Source: Roseovarius sp. W115
GTDB taxonomy: Bacteria > Pseudomonadota > Alphaproteobacteria > Rhodobacterales > Rhodobacteraceae
Direction: 5' to 3'
Assembly (NCBI RefSeq): GCF_032842945.2
Contig: NZ_CP146606.1
Span: 2,360,501-2,424,500 of the forward strand
Length of the DNA stretch: 64,000 nt
The stretch's first letter is position 1, and every line of letters starts with the position of its first letter. Made by a program: the position numbers and the translations under genes. The notes beneath the pieces are model-generated. The model made no database searches. It saw only the letters and a program-made list of their open reading frames with translations, and was not told the DNA's origin. Below are positions 17,153 through 26,322 of this stretch, piece by piece.

Positions 17153-17582
17153 GCCTTTGGCGAAAAAACAGTTTTTCCCAGGTTTGGAATGCCGTCCGGT
17201 AAGGTGTCACGTTCCACAACACCGGCGCGCAGGGTCTGCCCAATGCGATGCGTCAGGGCAGACCAGGCTGCGGCTTGATCAGGTGTCAGTTCCGCTTTGA
17301 GCACGCTGTCAAAGAGCGCCAGCCAGGTGGAAAACATACCCGGCTGAACATTCCCTGCGTTCACATGCGCGGCGAGTGCATTGCCCTCGTATCCACGTTC
17401 ATGCAGGATTGTACCGGCCCAGAAGTCGGCCACCTTGGACTCATGCGCGTCCCAATCCTCGACATGTTTGGCAAAAACAGGCCCCAACCCGGGATGGGCA
17501 CGACAGGCCTCGTAAAAGGCGGCCACAACACGCTCTATTTCGGGACGTGTGATGTCAAATCGGGGGGCAGGGCGGTGGTCAT
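17149..17582 (-). CDS. Group III truncated haemoglobin (frameshift at G-run)
   Basis: The readable part holds RFDITRPEIERVVAAFYEAC and HPGLGPVFAKHV, then the FWAGTILHERGYEGNALAAH segment and HRIGQTLRAG. This matches trHbP (group III) with its proximal His and short size. In the given frame no plausible start lies near the N-terminus. Adding one base to the six-G run 17562-17567 connects it to ATG 17580-17582, giving MTTALPPRFDITRPEI and a 144-residue globin. It probably binds O2 or NO in the cytosol. Four 11-base direct repeats lie upstream (17671-17714). Confidence 0.8.
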
Positions 17583-17670
17583 GGCAGAAGTTTGGCGCGT
17601 GAGAGCGGTGTTTGCAACGTTCTGTACGCGAATCATGGTTAACGCACTGATTTTGAGCGGAAAACTCATG

Positions 17671-17714
17671 TCGGTATGACATCGGTATCACGTCGGTATT
17701 GCGTCGGTGCCGAT
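17671..17714. repeat. Four 11-base direct repeats upstream of the globin gene
   Basis: TCGGTATGACA, TCGGTATCACG, TCGGTATTGCG and TCGGTGCCGAT start at 17671, 17682, 17693 and 17704, exactly 11 bases apart. They lie between the stop of the PPOX gene (17753) and the proposed start of the globin (17582), both minus strand. One helical turn between copies would place binding sites on the same face of the DNA. Confidence 0.7.
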
Positions 17715-17752
17715 GACGGTGTGAGGGCGGTTTAACAGACCGCGCGGTGGGG

Positions 17753-18385
17753 TTACTCGTCGTAAAGCCGGTTTTCTTCATTGTTGCGCAAATGGGCGTG
17801 CATGTCGTCATAGTCCACGTCGAGATTGCCATGGGCGATGAGCGCTTCGGCATAGGTGGGCAGGCCCTCGGGCTTGGGATGGGCGTCGGATTGCCAGAGG
17901 CGGGAGCGGATCACTGATTTGCCACAGTGATAGAACGCTTCTTCGACGGTGACGATGACGGCGAAGTCAGGGATACGGCCTTTAATGGCGCATTGTTCGC
18001 GCACCTCCATGTCGCGCACCACCACGGCGCTGCCATTCACGCGCACCACTTCGGTGCGGTGCGGGACAAAGAAGACAAGGCCGATGCGGCCGGTCTCAAA
18101 GAGGTTCTGAAACCCGTCATAGCGGTGATTGCCGGGACGGTCAGGGATCGCGAGCGTTTTGCGGTCGAGCACCTTCACAAAGCCCGCCGGGTCGCCTTTG
18201 GGCGAGACATCCATGTTGCCGGACTTGTCCACCGTGGCCATGGTCAGAAAGGTCGAATGTTCGATCCAGACACGGATATGATCATCCACATGGTCGATGA
18301 ATTTGCCCGTCTGGCTGTCGTAGGGGCGGCGCATGTCGGCGTAGATCTGATCGATTGAGGTGAGGACGTCTTTGGGCTGGTACAT
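17753..18385 (-). CDS. Pyridoxamine-5'-phosphate-oxidase-family FMN-binding protein
   Basis: A 210-residue split-barrel flavoprotein. It shows WIEHSTFLTMATVDKSGNM (strands 1-2), DVSPKGDPAGFV, LAIPDRPGNHRYDGFQNL and GRIGLVFFVP, the pattern of MSMEG_1061-like PPOX proteins. These probably bind FMN or F420-type cofactors and reduce or sense small substrates, and are not the pdxH enzyme. The ATG at 18385 (MYQPKDVLTS) is chosen because the upstream extension to 18448 overlaps the divergent gene start. Confidence 0.85.
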   Translation of the reverse strand: MYQPKDVLTSIDQIYADMRRPYDSQTGKFIDHVDDHIRVWIEHSTFLTMATVDKSGNMDVSPKGDPAGFVKVLDRKTLAIPDRPGNHRYDGFQNLFETGRIGLVFFVPHRTEVVRVNGSAVVVRDMEVREQCAIKGRIPDFAVIVTVEEAFYHCGKSVIRSRLWQSDAHPKPEGLPTYAEALIAHGNLDVDYDDMHAHLRNNEENRLYDE

Positions 18386-18440
18386 GGGTCTTCTTTGCGA
18401 GAGGGTTGGGTCACGCACAGTCTGACCGAAGAGGGGACTT

Positions 18441-19058
18441 ATGTACAAACTGTATTACGCCACTGGCAGCGCCTCTATGGGGGTGCGGGTCGTTCTGGAA
18501 GAGATCGGCGTGCCCTACGAGCTTTTGGAAAGCACGATTGACCGGTCTCTGCCGCGTCCCAAGGGGCAGTTGGCGGTGAACCCAAATGGCTGGGTGCCGG
18601 TGCTGCTTTGGGACGAGGGTGCGATGTATGAAGCGGCGGCGATCACGGTGTTTTTGTGCGACAGGCATCCAGAGGCGGGATTGGCCCCGGCAATGGATGC
18701 GCCTGAGCGGGCGCTTTATTTGCAAACCCTCGTCTATTTTTCCAACACAGTGCAGACCGCCTATCAGCAGACATATTACCCGGACCGGTTTGTGGATGAT
18801 CCCGCCGATGAGCCAAAGGCCGTGCAGCGCGGCGCGCGGCGTTTGCGCGAAAGCTGGCAGGTGGTTGAGGATCAGATTGGTGATGGTGATTGGGTTCTTG
18901 GCGCGCGGTTCAGCGCGGCGGATATCTATCTCTATATGCTGACCACGTGGCTGAGTGCGGAGAAAGGGCATCCTGAATTGCGTGAGTTTCCCAATGTGGC
19001 GCGGATCGCAGGTGCTGTGGCCGAGCGGGAGAGTGTTAGGGAGGTTTATGGGGCGTAG
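18441..19058 (+). CDS. Glutathione S-transferase family protein
   Basis: 205 residues with an N-terminal thioredoxin-fold domain (MYKLYYATGSASMGVRVVLE, cis-Pro region NPNGWVPVLL, about 49-58, then EAAAITVFLCDRHPE) and an all-helical C-terminal domain with WVLGARFSAADIYLYML (N-capping box). The catalytic Tyr/Ser candidate is in the first ten residues. It is a cytosolic glutathione-conjugating or glutathione-lyase enzyme; the substrate is unknown. It is transcribed divergently from the PPOX gene, with 55 bases between starts. Confidence 0.9.
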   Translation: MYKLYYATGSASMGVRVVLEEIGVPYELLESTIDRSLPRPKGQLAVNPNGWVPVLLWDEGAMYEAAAITVFLCDRHPEAGLAPAMDAPERALYLQTLVYFSNTVQTAYQQTYYPDRFVDDPADEPKAVQRGARRLRESWQVVEDQIGDGDWVLGARFSAADIYLYMLTTWLSAEKGHPELREFPNVARIAGAVAERESVREVYGA

Positions 19059-19059
19059 T

Positions 19060-19132
19060 GTCATCCCCGACCTGATCGGGGATCTTTTGGTCAAGAGATC
19101 CTCGGGTCAAGCCCGAGGATGACGGGGTGGTT
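19060..19132. repeat. Intergenic palindromic repeat (CCCCGACCTGATCGGGGATC type)
   Basis: Just after the GST stop lie two GATC-rich palindromic blocks: CATCCCCGACCTGATCGGGG, and later TCCTCGGGTCAAGCCCGAGG, ending GATGACGGGG. They form nested hairpins. Such elements are dispersed in alphaproteobacterial intergenic DNA; a related block is upstream of priA (34145-34165). It may stabilise or end the GST transcript. Confidence 0.65.
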
Positions 19133-19414
19133 TAATTTACCTCACCAAAGGCACTGCTTACATATAGATCAGTGTTTAACGGCTAGGAGGTCCCGGCTCG
19201 GAGGTCGGGACTGCGTTATATCATCCCCCGCATTCATTCTTGCCCCCACCTGCGCCCCTGCCTATAACCGCGGCCATGATGTATGCACGTGCCATCATTA
19301 TTCGAATTATATGCCCGGCGCTCTGAGACCATTGAGCCGCCGGGACAAGGCGTTTGGACGCTCGCGCCGCCCCCTGATTTTCTAAGACACCTGACGATGA
19401 AAAGGACGCATCCG

Positions 19415-22381
19415 ATGTGCGCCGACACGACTGATACGACACTGGACTACAAAGAGACACTGAACCTGCCGCAGACCGAGTTTCCGATGCGCGCAGGCCT
19501 GCCCAAGCGCGAGCCGGAGTGGCTTGAGCGGTGGAATAAGATGCGTATCTACACGCGCCTGCGCGACAAGGCGGAGGGGCGTGAGCCGTTCACGCTGCAT
19601 GATGGGCCGCCCTATGCCAACGGGCATCTGCATATCGGGCATGCGCTCAATAAGATCCTGAAGGATATGGTGGTGCGGTCCCAGCAGATGATGGGGCGCG
19701 ATGCGCGCTATATCCCCGGCTGGGATTGCCACGGGCTTCCGATCGAGTGGAAGATCGAAGAGCAATACCGCGCCAAAGGGCAGAACAAGGATCAGGTTGA
19801 TGTGGTCGATTTCCGACAGGAATGTCGGAAATTTGCCGAAGGCTGGATCGATATTCAGCGCGAAGAGTTCAAGCGGCTGGGTGTGACGGGCCGTTGGTCG
19901 AAACCTTATGTGACGATGGAGTACCGATCCGAGCGGATCATCGCGGAGGAATTCCAGAAATTCCTGATGAACGGTACGCTTTACCAGGGGTCAAAGCCCG
20001 TGATGTGGTCACCGATTGAGCAGACGGCCTTGGCCGAGGCGGAGGTGGAGTATCACGACAAGGAGAGCTTTACGGTTTGGGTGAAGTTTAGGGTTCAGGG
20101 CAAGGAAACTAGGTCTAGTGCTGGGTCGCGCCTCGCTGTTCGAAAGGTCGCTGATGATCTTCAGGGTGGATTTGTGGTCATCTGGACGACGACCCCCTGG
20201 ACGATCCCCTCTAACAAGGCCGTTGTTTATGGATCCGAGATTTCCTATGGCCTGTATGAGGTGACTGAAACGCCCGAGGAATGTTGGGCCGATGTGGGCG
20301 ACAAGTTCATCCTTGCAGATAAACTGGCGGGTGATGTCATGGCGCGTGCTCGTCTGGAAGAGGGGCAGTGGGCCCGTGTTCGGGAGGTGACGGCTGAAGA
20401 GTTGTCGGGCCTGTCGCTGGCACACCCCCTCGCCGGGGCCACAGGTTCCAATGGCGAATGGGACGATCCTCGCGACTTCCGCGCGGCTGACTTTGTGACC
20501 GATGAGGAGGGCACCGGGTTTGTTCATTGCGCCCCATCCCACGGGATGGAGGAGTATGAGCTTTACCGTGATCTGGGCATGCTGGAGCAGGTGATCACCT
20601 ATAACGTCATGGATGACGGATCGTTCCGGGCTGATCTGCCGTTCTTTGGAGGGACCTATATCCTCAGCCGCAAGGGCAAAGAGGGGGATGCCAATACCGC
20701 CGTCATCAACAAGCTGGTTGAGGTGGGTGGTCTGCTGGCACGCGGCAAGATCAAGCATTCCTATCCGCATTCCTGGCGCTCGAAAGCGCCGATCATCTAT
20801 CGCAACACGCCGCAGTGGTTTGCCGCCGTGGATAAGGTTGTTGGCGATGGGCAGGATGAGTACGGCACGACGATCCGGGAGCGGGCGCTGAAATCGATTG
20901 ACGAGCTGGTGCAGTGGACGCCACAGACGGGGCGCAACCGGCTTTATTCGATGATAGAGGTGCGGCCAGATTGGGTGCTTTCGCGCCAAAGGGCCTGGGG
21001 TGTGCCGCTGACCTGCTTCACCAAGAAGGGCGCATTGCCGACGGATGACGACTATCTACTCCGCGATGACGCGGTGAATGCGCGTGTTTTGGAGGCGTTC
21101 GAGAAAGAGGGCGCGGATGCCTGGTACAAACCCGGCGCGAAAGAGCGCTTTCTGGGCAATGACTATAACCCGGATGACTGGGACAAGGTCGATGACATTC
21201 TCGATGTCTGGTTTGACTCTGGATCCACCCATGCCTTTGTGCTGCGCGACCGGGAGGATGGGTCAGAGGATGGGCTGGCGGATTTGTATCTGGAAGGCAC
21301 CGACCAGCATCGTGGGTGGTTTCACTCCTCGATGCTACAGGCCTGTGGAACCATCGGGCGTGCGCCGTATCGTGGGGTTCTGACGCACGGGTTCACGCTG
21401 GACGAGAAGGGCAACAAGATGTCCAAATCCCTGGGCAATACGATTGTGCCCGAGGAGGTTGTGAAGCAGTACGGCGCGGATATCCTACGGCTTTGGGTGG
21501 CGCAGACGGATTACACCAATGATCAGCGGATCGGGCCGGAAATCCTGAAAGGGACCGCCGACAGCTATCGGCGTTTGCGCAACACGATGCGGTTTATGCT
21601 CGGGGCGCTGAGCCATTTCGGCGAGAGTGATCGCGTTGAGCCGTCGGAGATGCCGGAATTGGAGCGTTGGGTGTTGCACCGTCTCGCGGAGCTCGATCAC
21701 CGGGTGCGAACGGGCTATTCGGCTTATGATTTCCAAGGGGTGTTTCAGGCACTGTTCAACTTCTGCACCGTAGAACTCAGCGCGTTTTACTTCGATATCC
21801 GCAAGGATGTGCTCTATTGCGATGGCGACACGGCAGAGCGGCGCGCGGCGCGCACGGTGATGGACATCCTGTTCCACCGGCTGACCACCTGGCTTGCGCC
21901 GGTGCTGGTCTTTACCATGGAAGAGGTCTGGCTGGAGCGGTTCCCAGGCGAGGAGAGTTCCGTGCATCTGGAGGACATTCCCGAAACGCCGAAAGACTGG
22001 CTCGATGAGCCGCTGGCGGCGAAATGGGCCGAGATCCGGCGCGCGCGGCGCGTGGTGACGGCGGCTTTGGAGGTGCAGCGGACCGACAAGGTGATTGGTG
22101 CCTCGCTGGAGGCCGCGCCTACGGTGCATGTGCGCGATGAGGCGCTGCTGGAGGTGCTGAAATCTGTGGCGTTCGAGGATATCTGCATCACGTCGGCGGT
22201 CTCGCTGACCGGTGATCCCAGCCCGGCTGAGGCGTTCCGCCTGCCGGAAGTGGATGGTGTCACGGTGGTGTTCCAAAAGGCCGAGGGCGAGAAATGTCAG
22301 CGGTGTTGGAAGATACTGCCGGATGTGGGCAGCCACGCGCATCCGGGGACCTGCGGGCGGTGCAATAGCGCGTTGGGATGA
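19415..22381 (+). CDS. ileS: Isoleucyl-tRNA synthetase
   Basis: Charges tRNA-Ile with isoleucine in the cytosol. The 988-residue class I enzyme has PPYANGHLHIGH (HIGH, 73-76), an editing domain with TTTPWTIPSN, and KMSKS at 668-672. Its C-terminal zinc finger is CQRCW and CGRC. ATG at 19415 (MCADTTDTTLDYKETLN) follows AAAGGAC (19401-19407). The frame extends upstream to 19283 without signals and that part was rejected. The stop is just before a GGGTGGGGT-type hairpin. The sequence is complete with no missing motif. Confidence 0.97.
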   Translation: MCADTTDTTLDYKETLNLPQTEFPMRAGLPKREPEWLERWNKMRIYTRLRDKAEGREPFTLHDGPPYANGHLHIGHALNKILKDMVVRSQQMMGRDARYIPGWDCHGLPIEWKIEEQYRAKGQNKDQVDVVDFRQECRKFAEGWIDIQREEFKRLGVTGRWSKPYVTMEYRSERIIAEEFQKFLMNGTLYQGSKPVMWSPIEQTALAEAEVEYHDKESFTVWVKFRVQGKETRSSAGSRLAVRKVADDLQGGFVVIWTTTPWTIPSNKAVVYGSEISYGLYEVTETPEECWADVGDKFILADKLAGDVMARARLEEGQWARVREVTAEELSGLSLAHPLAGATGSNGEWDDPRDFRAADFVTDEEGTGFVHCAPSHGMEEYELYRDLGMLEQVITYNVMDDGSFRADLPFFGGTYILSRKGKEGDANTAVINKLVEVGGLLARGKIKHSYPHSWRSKAPIIYRNTPQWFAAVDKVVGDGQDEYGTTIRERALKSIDELVQWTPQTGRNRLYSMIEVRPDWVLSRQRAWGVPLTCFTKKGALPTDDDYLLRDDAVNARVLEAFEKEGADAWYKPGAKERFLGNDYNPDDWDKVDDILDVWFDSGSTHAFVLRDREDGSEDGLADLYLEGTDQHRGWFHSSMLQACGTIGRAPYRGVLTHGFTLDEKGNKMSKSLGNTIVPEEVVKQYGADILRLWVAQTDYTNDQRIGPEILKGTADSYRRLRNTMRFMLGALSHFGESDRVEPSEMPELERWVLHRLAELDHRVRTGYSAYDFQGVFQALFNFCTVELSAFYFDIRKDVLYCDGDTAERRAARTVMDILFHRLTTWLAPVLVFTMEEVWLERFPGEESSVHLEDIPETPKDWLDEPLAAKWAEIRRARRVVTAALEVQRTDKVIGASLEAAPTVHVRDEALLEVLKSVAFEDICITSAVSLTGDPSPAEAFRLPEVDGVTVVFQKAEGEKCQRCWKILPDVGSHAHPGTCGRCNSALG

Positions 22382-22388
22382 AACGGGT

Positions 22389-22409
22389 GGGTGGGGTGAA
22401 ACCCCACCC
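22389..22409. repeat. GGGTGGGGT-GAA-ACCCCACCC hairpin repeat
   Basis: A perfect nine-base stem with a GAA loop, directly after the ileS stop and before the DUF3253 gene. A closely similar double copy lies between fhs and folD (57112-57167), so this is a dispersed element, not a gene-specific terminator. There is no U-tract. Confidence 0.75.
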
Positions 22410-22422
22410 TACGGCATATGCC

Positions 22423-22665
22423 ATGACGGATGACGACATTGCGGATGTCTTGATGGATCTTGCGCGTGAGCGTGGGGTTCATAAGACGTTATGCCCGTCA
22501 GAGGCCGCGCGGCGGCTGGCGTTGGACTGGCGGCCTCTGATGCCGCGTATTCGGCAGGTTGCTGCGGCATTACCGCTGCACGTGACGCAAAAAGGTGAAG
22601 AGATCGACATATCGACGGCCAAAGGGGCAATTCGTCTGTCGCTTGGGCCTCAAGATCTGGCGTGA
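22423..22665 (+). CDS. DUF3253 family protein (80 aa)
   Basis: Starts MTDDDIADVLMDLARERG at 22423. It is a small winged-helix-like domain of DUF3253 with the pattern TLCPSEAARRL and WRPLMPRIRQVAAAL. An upstream in-frame ATG at 22378 would translate the hairpin repeat and is rejected. It may bind nucleic acid; no experimental role is known to me. It follows ileS at short distance and might be read through from it. Confidence 0.75.
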   Translation: MTDDDIADVLMDLARERGVHKTLCPSEAARRLALDWRPLMPRIRQVAAALPLHVTQKGEEIDISTAKGAIRLSLGPQDLA

Positions 22666-22729
22666 TGCCTGTTTTCTGGCGAGAGCAAACCGGTTAGCCT
22701 GGCTGCATAGAAAGAGAAGAGACGCTGCT

Positions 22730-23896
22730 ATGCCCCCGATCCAGACGATTTCCACCGGGTTTGTCGTGGCGATGGTGGGGTTTTTCAGTTCATTTCCCAT
22801 TCTGCTTCAAGGCATCACCGCCGTGGGGGCCAGCCCGGATCAGGCGGCGTCGGGATTGATGGCGGCGGCGCTGTCGATGGGTCTTGCGGGGGTATTCCTC
22901 AGCCTGGTGCATCGCATCCCGGCCTCGGTGGCCTGGTCCACGCCGGGGGCGGCGTTTCTGGCGGTGACTGCGCCGGTTGAGGCGGGGTTTGCCGGGGCCG
23001 TCGCCGGGTTCGTTGTTGCCGGTGCTTTGACCGTGATTTCAGGACTTTGGCGACCCTTGGGGCGGTTGGCCGAGGCAATACCTACGCCGTTGGCACAAGC
23101 CATGCTGGCGGGTGTTCTTTTGTCCATTGTCATTCTGCCGGTGACATCGGTGATTGAGGACCCAACGGTTGTGGTGCCGATTTTGATCACCTGGTTCGTT
23201 CTGGGACGGATAAACAAGCTGTTGGCGGTGCCGGGTGCGGTGGCTGTGGCGGGGTTGAGCGTGGTGATCCACGGTGATCTTTCTGCCTATGATCCGGCCT
23301 CAATTGTGCCGAACCCCGTCTTGGTGATGCCAGAGTTTTCGATTGCGGCGGTGTTGGGGATTGGCGTGCCGCTTTACATCGTGACGATGGCCACGCAGAA
23401 CATCCCGGGCCTCGCGGTGATGCGGAGCTTTGGCTATGCGCCGGGTTCGCGGCCGCTTCTCAGTACGGTGGGGGCATTCAGCGCAGTCTCTGGGCCCTTT
23501 GGTGCGCCAGCCACATGTCTCGCGGCGATTACGGCGGCGATGTGTGCCAGTGAAGACAGCCATCCGGACAAGGAACAACGGTTCTGGTCTGCGGTTGTGG
23601 CAGGAGCGATCTACTGTGGGTTGGGTCTGTTTGCGGGCGCGATCACAGCCTTTGCCGCATTGGCCCCATCGGTGGTGTTGCCAACAATTGCCGGGTTGGC
23701 TTTGCTGGGCGTGTTCGTAGGGTCGATGACGTCAGCTTTGGCAGATGATACCTGTCGCGAAGCATCTGTGATCACATTTGTGATCACAGCTTCCGGGGTG
23801 ACGGTTTTGGGCCTTGGAGGTGCTGTCTGGGGGCTATTGGTTGGCGGCGCGGTTTATTTGGTGCAGCGCCGATTGGACACGCGCAACATCACATAA
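22730..23896 (+). CDS. benE: Benzoate/H+ symporter family transporter
   Basis: A 388-residue integral membrane protein with about 12 hydrophobic helices and the BenE signature near IPASVAWSTPGAAFLAV (about 61-77), then IPTPLAQAMLAGVL and PFGAPATCLAAITAAMC. The family imports benzoate or related aromatic acids with protons across the inner membrane. No benzoate catabolism genes are adjacent, so the substrate is uncertain. ATG at 22730 follows AAGAGAAGAG. Confidence 0.85.
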   Translation: MPPIQTISTGFVVAMVGFFSSFPILLQGITAVGASPDQAASGLMAAALSMGLAGVFLSLVHRIPASVAWSTPGAAFLAVTAPVEAGFAGAVAGFVVAGALTVISGLWRPLGRLAEAIPTPLAQAMLAGVLLSIVILPVTSVIEDPTVVVPILITWFVLGRINKLLAVPGAVAVAGLSVVIHGDLSAYDPASIVPNPVLVMPEFSIAAVLGIGVPLYIVTMATQNIPGLAVMRSFGYAPGSRPLLSTVGAFSAVSGPFGAPATCLAAITAAMCASEDSHPDKEQRFWSAVVAGAIYCGLGLFAGAITAFAALAPSVVLPTIAGLALLGVFVGSMTSALADDTCREASVITFVITASGVTVLGLGGAVWGLLVGGAVYLVQRRLDTRNIT

Positions 23897-23917
23897 CAGC
23901 GTGCTTTTGGGCGGCGT

Positions 23918-23952
23918 TCGGATTCGGGTATTTTTGACAAGAAAGAAGCCAA
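23918..23952 (+). repeat. Post-stop motif TATTTTTGACAAGAA
   Basis: Between the convergent ends of benE and map lies TTCGGGTATTTTTGACAAGAA. A near copy, GAGGATATTTTTGGCAAGAA, follows the ruvB stop at 42213-42245. I recall motifs of this kind just after stop codons in roseobacters; function unknown. Confidence 0.5.
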
Positions 23953-23963
23953 GCGCTGGCGCT

Positions 23964-24803
23964 TTATGCCGTCCAGGTCGGATGGAAGCGGTTGCCGGCA
24001 GAGAGGGTGAAAATCTCGTACCCGTCTGACGTGACGCCAATCGAGTGCTCGAACTGTGCCGAGAGTGATTTGTCGCGGGTCACGGCCGTCCAGTCATCTG
24101 CGAGGATTTTTGTCTCGGGCCGACCGAGGTTGACCATGGGTTCGATGGTGAAGAACATGCCTTCTTCCAGAACAAACCCCGCGCCAGCGCGACCATAATG
24201 CAGCACGTTTGGTGGGGCGTGGAACACCCGGCCCAGCCCGTGACCGCAGAAATCGCGCACCACGCTCATGCGGTGGCCTTCGACGTAAGATTGGATGGCG
24301 TGGCCGATATCCCCGAAGGTGTTGCCGGGTTTGACCGCTTCGATGCCTTTCATCAGGGAATCGTGGGTCACCTGAATGAGGCGTTCGATTTTGCGGCTGC
24401 GGCGGCCTGCGACATACATGCGGGATGTGTCGCCATACCAGCCGTCGACAATGACGGTGACATCAATGTTCAGGATATCGCCGTCTTTGAGCTTTTTATC
24501 ACCGGGAATACCATGGCAGACCACGTGGTTGACGCTGATGCAGCTGGCGTGTTTGTAGCCCTTATAGCCAATGGTGGCGGATTTGGCGCCCGCCTCATCG
24601 ACCATTGCCTCAATGAGACGATCCAGTTCACCGGTGGTTTGCCCGACAAAGACATGATCGGCAATTTCATCGAGAATTTTTGAGGCCAGTGCACCTGCTT
24701 TGTGCATGCCAGCGAAGTCCGCGGCCTCGTGGATGCGGATACCGTCACGTGTCAGTCTGCCGCGGTGTTGTTCGTTCAAGGGGATGTCCTCGGCTCGTTC
24801 CAT
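23964..24803 (-). CDS. map: Methionine aminopeptidase type I
   Basis: Removes N-terminal Met from nascent proteins, with two metal ions in a pita-bread fold. The 279-residue enzyme shows VNHVVCHGIPGD (His ligand region), NIDVTVIVDGWYGDTSRM (Asp ligands), GHGLGRVFHAPPNVLHYG (His), MFFTIEPMV (Glu) and FEHSIGVTSDGYEIFT (Glu). It is complete. It faces benE tail to tail. sfsA lies upstream on the same strand, 24 bases away, and may be co-transcribed. Confidence 0.96.
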   Translation of the reverse strand: MERAEDIPLNEQHRGRLTRDGIRIHEAADFAGMHKAGALASKILDEIADHVFVGQTTGELDRLIEAMVDEAGAKSATIGYKGYKHASCISVNHVVCHGIPGDKKLKDGDILNIDVTVIVDGWYGDTSRMYVAGRRSRKIERLIQVTHDSLMKGIEAVKPGNTFGDIGHAIQSYVEGHRMSVVRDFCGHGLGRVFHAPPNVLHYGRAGAGFVLEEGMFFTIEPMVNLGRPETKILADDWTAVTRDKSLSAQFEHSIGVTSDGYEIFTLSAGNRFHPTWTA

Positions 24804-24827
24804 GGGGCTTATCTAGGCCGAATAGCT

Positions 24828-25550
24828 TCAAAGGGCCAGTGTTTGAGGGTCGCAGACCGGTAACTTCTTCCCAATCTCAATACTATGAGGCGTGATTTGA
24901 GTGTGATAGGCGAGGATTTCAACCCCGTTTGCTGTAGCTGTTTGTAGGGCGCTCGCATAGGTGGGATCAATATCCGCGGCCACGCTGACCTCTGTGCAAT
25001 CGGTACGTTGCACAAGGTAGAAGAGCAGGGCGCGATGGCCGGATTGGGCCATTTGGGCCAGTTCAGTCAGGTGTTTGGCGCCGCGGGCCGTGACGCTATC
25101 GGGAAATTCGGCGAGGCCTGGCTGGCGCATGAGGGTGACGGATTTCACTTCGACATAGGCGTCGGGCAGGTTTAGGGCGCGCAGAAGGAAATCAATGCGG
25201 CTCTTGGTGCCGTATTTCTGCTCGGGTAGCACAGTGTCATAGGCCGATAATTCAGGGATAGTTTGGGTCATCAGGGCGGCTTTGAGAGCGCGGTTCGGCA
25301 GGCTGGTGTCGACGCCGGTAAAATGGCCGTTTTCGTGATCGACGAGCCGCCAGCCGTATTTCAGCTTTTTCTTGGGATCCTCATTGGGTTCGACCCAAAT
25401 CCTGGTGCCGGGCTTCGCCAAGCCCATCATGGAGCCGGGGTTGGCGCAATGGGCGGTGACCTCGCGGCCATCTTCAAGCCGGATGTCGGCGAGAAACCTT
25501 TTGTAGCGGCGAATGAGCGTGGCGGGTTCAAGAGGGGTTTGAAAGCGCAT
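24828..25550 (-). CDS. sfsA: SfsA family DNA/RNA nuclease-like protein
   Basis: The 240-residue SfsA is named for a sugar-fermentation stimulation phenotype in E. coli and carries an OB-fold plus a nuclease-like domain. Motifs are LIRRYKRFLADIRLEDG, VTAHCANPGSMMGL, IDFLL with EVKSVTL (active-site Asp, Glu and Lys), and LTELAQMAQSGHRALLFYLV. ATG at 25550 (MRFQTPLEP) is the family start; the upstream extension to 25622 is antisense to the start of the next gene. Confidence 0.93.
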   Translation of the reverse strand: MRFQTPLEPATLIRRYKRFLADIRLEDGREVTAHCANPGSMMGLAKPGTRIWVEPNEDPKKKLKYGWRLVDHENGHFTGVDTSLPNRALKAALMTQTIPELSAYDTVLPEQKYGTKSRIDFLLRALNLPDAYVEVKSVTLMRQPGLAEFPDSVTARGAKHLTELAQMAQSGHRALLFYLVQRTDCTEVSVAADIDPTYASALQTATANGVEILAYHTQITPHSIEIGKKLPVCDPQTLAL

Positions 25551-25599
25551 GGGAGCAGGCCTATACCGGGCTGTGATATGACACAAGGTACCCTGCACA

Positions 25600-26322
25600 A
25601 TGCCAAATCCTACTGCTGCCATGCTGGTGATCGGAGATGAAATCCTGTCGGGTCGGACGAAGGATGCGAATATGCATCATTTGGCCTGTGCGTTGACGGA
25701 GCATGGGATCGACTTGTGCGAGGTGCGGGTGATTTCCGACGATGGCGGTGCAATCCAGACGGCGGTAAATGAGCTGCGCGCATCATTTAGCCATGTGTTT
25801 ACATCTGGCGGGATTGGGCCGACGCATGATGACATCACGGCAGACAATGTGGCGCGCGCCTTTGGTGCGAAGATTGATGTGCGTGAGGATGCGCGGGCGA
25901 TCCTGCAGGCGCATTATGACCGGCAGGATCTGGAATTGAACGAAGCGCGGTTGCGCATGGCGCGGATTCCAGACGGCGCGGTGCTGATCGACAACCCGGT
26001 GAGTGGTGCGCCGGGGTTCAGTCTTGAGAATGTGCATGTCATGGCGGGCGTGCCGAAGATTTTCCAGGCCATGTTGGCCGGCCTTTTGCCGACGCTTACA
26101 GGTGGTGCGCCAGTATTGTCAGCAGCGCTTGATGTGATGCGGGGGGAAGGGGATATTGCCGGGCCCTTGGGGGATTTGGCCGACAGGTATTCCGCACTTA
26201 GCTTTGGTTCTTACCCGTTTCAACGCGATGGTCTGTTTGGCTCAAACGTTGTCATCCGTGGGCAGGACAAGGCGTCGATTGATCAGGCAATGGACGAGCT
26301 TAAAGAGCTTTTTGCGTCATGA
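25600..26322 (+). CDS. Competence/damage-inducible protein A-like (MoaB/CinA N-terminal domain)
   Basis: 240 residues with the MoCF-BD molybdopterin-binding fold: MLVIGDEILSGRTKDANMHH, TSGGIGPTHDDITADNVARA (about 68-87) and ENVHVMAGVPKIFQAML. It corresponds to COG1058 stand-alone proteins without the C-terminal deamidase domain of CinA. A role in nicotinamide-nucleotide or ADP-ribose pyrophosphate chemistry is possible. It is divergent from sfsA (about 50 bases) and overlaps the next gene by ATGA. Confidence 0.88.
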   Translation: MPNPTAAMLVIGDEILSGRTKDANMHHLACALTEHGIDLCEVRVISDDGGAIQTAVNELRASFSHVFTSGGIGPTHDDITADNVARAFGAKIDVREDARAILQAHYDRQDLELNEARLRMARIPDGAVLIDNPVSGAPGFSLENVHVMAGVPKIFQAMLAGLLPTLTGGAPVLSAALDVMRGEGDIAGPLGDLADRYSALSFGSYPFQRDGLFGSNVVIRGQDKASIDQAMDELKELFAS

